A stretch of 14,614 bases of DNA from the NCBI GenBank assembly GCA_910578085.1, contig CAJTPM010000059.1, positions 1 to 14,614 on the forward strand, read 5' to 3'. This stretch comes from an uncultured Lachnospiraceae bacterium (GTDB lineage Bacteria; Bacillota; Clostridia; Lachnospirales; Lachnospiraceae). The position numbers and the translations under genes were made by a program. Numbering within the stretch: the first letter of the stretch is position 1; each line of letters opens with the position of its first letter. The notes under the pieces were generated by a model that made no database searches, was not told the origin of the DNA, and saw only the letters and a program-made list of their open reading frames with translations. This document shows, piece by piece, positions 11,733-14,614 of the stretch.

Positions 11733-14579
11733 ATGGTAAATTTAGTGATTGCATTGGAATGTTTCGGTATAGGCCTGATTTTTGTTGCATTGTTGCTTTT
11801 GCTCAATGGGGAGGGAGCCAGGGAACAAAAGCTTCTGATCATCATTATGTGCGGTTCTCTGGTACAGAATGTAGGCTACCTGCTGGAGTTGACGGCGAAA
11901 TCGGTGGATGCCGCCATAACGGCGATGACTGTGGAAAATGTGGGCTCTGCATTTGTGCCGTTATGCTATTGCTGGTTTATTTATATCTATTGCTCTGTCG
12001 CTCCGCCGAAAAAGTTTCTGAGATTTCTTGCCGTTGTCAGTTTCTTTGTTTTGCCTACCGTATTTTTCAACTGGGCTGGTCTTTTCTACCGGGAAGTACA
12101 GTGGCTGGAAGCGGCCGACGGGTTTCACTATGTCAGCATCACCTACGGCCCGCTGTATGTGGTCTTTCTGTTTAGCCGCATTATTATTCCTTATGCGCTT
12201 TGCATACATACGCTGGTACGGGCGATCCGAATGCGTTCCGATCAGCAGCTCAACCGGCAGTACTGGACAATTTTTGGAATTTCCACTCTGCCGGTCATCG
12301 TGCTGGTGGCCTATGTATGTAAGATCATAAACATATTTGATCTGACTCCTGTGACACTGGCTATCTCTATGGCCATGGTGGTTATCGTACTGTGGAGCAG
12401 GCGCAATTACGATTTCCGCCATCTGGCTGCCGAGAAGGTGCTGGAGGGACTGGGGGACGGCGTGATCGCGCTGGATGATCACGATAGACTGGTCAGCTAC
12501 AACAGGGCGGCGGCAGGTATTTTTACTGCGCTGCAGTCCCACAAACCGGGGGAAAATATCCGGGTATTGGAGGAGTTCCGGGAGGAAATGCTGAATGAGG
12601 ATATTCCCCAGAGCTTTTCCATTAACGGACAGCACTATGAGAGCCACACCAAGTATATAGTAGATGAGAACGGCAAAAAACAGGGCTGTGTTATTCTGAT
12701 TCTGGATATGACGGATATCAAGGCCTACATCAATGAGATCAAGCGGGTGCGGCGCCAGGCGGAGAAAGCCAGCATTGCAAAGAGCGAATTCCTGGCCAAT
12801 ATGTCCCATGAGATACGTACGCCGATGAACGCCATCATCGGATTGAACGATATAATCATGGAGGAGTGCGGCGATACCGAAATATATGCCCATGCCAAGG
12901 ACGTGCAGTCTGCGGCAAAGAATCTGCTGACTATTATTAACGATATTCTGGATCTTTCCAAGGTGGAAGCGGGCAAGATGGAGCTGATCTATACGGATTA
13001 CTACATAAAAGTCATGGCCGACGAGATCATGGGCATGATGGATATGGCGGCTTCCCAGCGCGGGCTGATCTTAAAATACGAGTGCGATGAGACGATTCCT
13101 TGCCGTTACAACGGGGACGAGGGGCGGATTAAACAGATCCTGTTGAATATTTTAAGCAATGCCATTAAGTTTACGAAAAAAGGATATGTGCGGGCGTATA
13201 TCACAGGAAGGCCTGGGGAAAATCCGGGAGAAGAGCTGATCACCTTCCGTGTGGAAGACACGGGTTGCGGGATTCGGGAGGATGATCTGGCGAAGATCTT
13301 CGAGGATTTCAGGCAGGTGGACTCCAGGCGCAACCGCAGTGTGGAAGGCACCGGTCTGGGGCTGGCCATCGTGAAGCATCTTGTGGAAATGATGCAGGGC
13401 ACGATCGATGTGGAGAGCACCTACGGAGAGGGAACCGCGTTTACGATCACGATACCTCAGAAGATCGTGGATCCCTGCCCTGTCTCTGAGATGCCGGAGA
13501 TTACGGAGATGCAGCAGAAGATTACCGATATCTTTACCGCGCCCGGCGTAAAGGTGCTTATCGTGGATGATAATGTAATCAACAGAAAAGTGGCCAGAGG
13601 CTTTCTGAAAAATTACGAATTTGATCTGACAGAGGCGGAAAGCGGGCCGGAGGCCATCGATCTGGTGAAAGAGATCCGGTTTGATATTATCTTTATGGAC
13701 CACATGATGCCCGGCATGGACGGCATTGAGGCGGCGGAGATTATACGCAGGGACTGCGGGGAGAACGGCACTGCGCCGGTTATGATCGCGCTGACCGCCA
13801 ATGCCATGGAGGGAATGCGGGAACATTTTCTGGCCTGCGGTTTTCAGGATTTCATAGCCAAACCCCTTGACAGGAAAGAGCTGAACCAGCTTTTGCTGCG
13901 CTGGGTGCCGGAGAGGTACAGACAGGGGAAAGAAAAGGAAGAAGTGTTTAAACCCATCGATCCGGCCGATTTCAGGATCGAAGGAGTGGATATGGATGCG
14001 GCCATGCAGTACTATTCCGGAGATGAGGTAGGCTTTGTGGATCTGTTGGAACTTTACTGTATGGACGGAAAACGCAAGGCAAAACTTCTGAAGGAGCTGG
14101 AAAAAGAGGATATTCTGCGCTATCAGATAGAGGTTCATGGTCTCAAGAGCGCATCCGCCAATATAGGGGCCATGAAAGTCTCTGGGCTTGCCAGAGCCCA
14201 GGAGGAGGCGGCCGCGCGGGGAGACAGGGAATTTATATCCGGGCATTTTCCCGAACTGCTGGCGGAGTATGAGACGTTGCTTGCGGAGATCGAGCGGTTT
14301 CTGAAGCAGCGCAGGCAGGAGGAAAATCAAGCGGAAAAACTTCCTGCCCTGCAGACAGGAGAGATACATGAGGAAGCTTCGGCGGCGCTTTCGGAACTGG
14401 AGCATTTTCGTTCCAGAGAGTGCGCGGAAAGAGTGGATTCCATGCTGTTGCATGAACTGCCAGACGATGTGGAAGAACGTCTGGTACAGATACGGGAACA
14501 GCTGAAATTATATGAGGATGACCATGTGGAAGAGTTGCTGCGCCAGCTTTTGGGCATACATGATCTCTCGGAATTCTGA
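11733..14579 (+). CDS. Hybrid sensor histidine kinase (7TM-PAS-HisKA-HATPase-REC-HPt)
   Basis: This 948-residue membrane kinase would sense a signal and pass phosphate through an internal relay. Residues 1-225 contain about seven hydrophobic segments, like the 7TM N-terminal region of some histidine kinases. Residues 230-340 form a PAS-like domain (GLGDGVIALDDHDRLVSYN). HisKA has phospho-acceptor His359 in FLANMSHEIRTPMN. The ATPase has N box Asn476, G1 DTGCGI (509) and G2 GTGLGLA (539). The receiver domain (about 606-725) has Asp612-Asp613, phospho-acceptor Asp656 in FMDHMMPGMDG, and Lys in IAKPLD. The HPt domain (about 746-845) has His802 in VHGLKSASANIGA. A charged helical tail of about 100 residues ends the protein. 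All relay residues are present. The ATG at 11733 has a weak site (GGGATGAG) only; GTG at 11745 is an alternative. The final output regulator is not in the window. It is markedly more GC-rich than the left part. Confidence 0.92.
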   Translation: MVNLVIALECFGIGLIFVALLLLLNGEGAREQKLLIIIMCGSLVQNVGYLLELTAKSVDAAITAMTVENVGSAFVPLCYCWFIYIYCSVAPPKKFLRFLAVVSFFVLPTVFFNWAGLFYREVQWLEAADGFHYVSITYGPLYVVFLFSRIIIPYALCIHTLVRAIRMRSDQQLNRQYWTIFGISTLPVIVLVAYVCKIINIFDLTPVTLAISMAMVVIVLWSRRNYDFRHLAAEKVLEGLGDGVIALDDHDRLVSYNRAAAGIFTALQSHKPGENIRVLEEFREEMLNEDIPQSFSINGQHYESHTKYIVDENGKKQGCVILILDMTDIKAYINEIKRVRRQAEKASIAKSEFLANMSHEIRTPMNAIIGLNDIIMEECGDTEIYAHAKDVQSAAKNLLTIINDILDLSKVEAGKMELIYTDYYIKVMADEIMGMMDMAASQRGLILKYECDETIPCRYNGDEGRIKQILLNILSNAIKFTKKGYVRAYITGRPGENPGEELITFRVEDTGCGIREDDLAKIFEDFRQVDSRRNRSVEGTGLGLAIVKHLVEMMQGTIDVESTYGEGTAFTITIPQKIVDPCPVSEMPEITEMQQKITDIFTAPGVKVLIVDDNVINRKVARGFLKNYEFDLTEAESGPEAIDLVKEIRFDIIFMDHMMPGMDGIEAAEIIRRDCGENGTAPVMIALTANAMEGMREHFLACGFQDFIAKPLDRKELNQLLLRWVPERYRQGKEKEEVFKPIDPADFRIEGVDMDAAMQYYSGDEVGFVDLLELYCMDGKRKAKLLKELEKEDILRYQIEVHGLKSASANIGAMKVSGLARAQEEAAARGDREFISGHFPELLAEYETLLAEIERFLKQRRQEENQAEKLPALQTGEIHEEASAALSELEHFRSRECAERVDSMLLHELPDDVEERLVQIREQLKLYEDDHVEELLRQLLGIHDLSEF

Positions 14580-14586
14580 TTGATCC

Positions 14587-14614
14587 TGCCAGCGAAACTC
14601 TGGCATTGGACTTT
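14587..14614 (+). terminator. Hairpin after the kinase gene, cut by the window edge
   Basis: TGCCAG (14587-14592) pairs with CTGGCA (14600-14605) with a 7-nt loop, followed by TTGGACTTT to the window edge. It lies 7 bp after the stop and is probably the kinase terminator. Confidence 0.5.

Noticed and set aside
11961..12893. A 310-codon open frame on the minus strand
   Set aside because: It is opposite the membrane and PAS part of the kinase. It has no ribosome binding site or recognisable family.
13152..14453. A 433-codon open frame on the minus strand
   Set aside because: It lies entirely inside the hybrid kinase gene, whose domains and catalytic residues are unmistakable. The minus frame shows no domain and is a product of the high GC codon pattern.
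1..14614. CRISPR arrays, tRNA genes, rRNA genes and intact insertion sequences
   Set aside because: No regularly spaced repeats, no cloverleaf or CCA-end patterns near the junction, no rRNA-like sequence and no transposase ORF were seen. This was by eye, so a degenerate tRNA could be missed.

Overview
The window looks like a low-to-medium GC Firmicute of the Clostridia, most likely a gut Lachnospiraceae relative. The reasons are strong AGGAGG-type ribosome binding sites, a triple serine-recombinase module, a PemK/MazF gene inside an accessory element, a flavodoxin lipoprotein of the clostridial type, and a large hybrid sensor kinase with a 7TM-like N-terminus. The assignment is by family resemblance only; no rRNA or other marker gene is present.

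Layout. Positions 1-2505 are visibly AT-rich and hold two plus-strand genes: a secreted PPC-domain protein (342-1202) and an unrecognised 312-residue protein with a TTG start (1319-2257). They are separated by a perfect 13-bp inverted repeat and closed by two terminator-like hairpins (2307-2340 and 2454-2505). Positions 2506-3144 hold no convincing gene but contain several inverted repeats, the most striking being two overlapping, mutually exclusive hairpins at 2981-3081. These lead into a coupled pair: a degenerate resolvase-fold protein (3145-3573) and a PemK/MazF toxin (3573-3938). Two small accessory genes follow (4057-4455 and 4548-4793). Then comes a three-gene operon of large serine recombinases (4936-9890), with a promoter and a leader that can fold over the first ribosome binding site.

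The recombinases end about 100 bp before a decapitated aldo/keto reductase (9989-10504). It lacks its N-terminal third, including the region of the catalytic Asp, Tyr and Lys, and its frame begins abruptly with no ribosome binding site. The simplest reading is that an integrative element entered the reductase gene, with its right end near 9980-9998. The other half of the gene is not in the window, so the left end would lie beyond position 1 and most of 1-9990 would be element. To the right, the chromosome-like part carries the flavodoxin lipoprotein in the reductase operon. Next is a scarred 476-bp interval containing a fragment of another serine recombinase (11461-11592) and the tail of a lost gene. 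Last is the 948-residue hybrid kinase (7TM-PAS-HisKA-HATPase-REC-HPt) with a hairpin after it.

How the parts may work together: the recombinase operon would excise and insert the element, the MazF module could stabilise it, and the AT-rich genes may be cargo. The most unusual signals are the competing hairpins before the pseudo-recombinase/MazF pair, the pair itself (a toxin whose partner slot is taken by a recombinase-like protein lacking catalytic residues), and the hairpin over the ribosome binding site of the recombinase operon.
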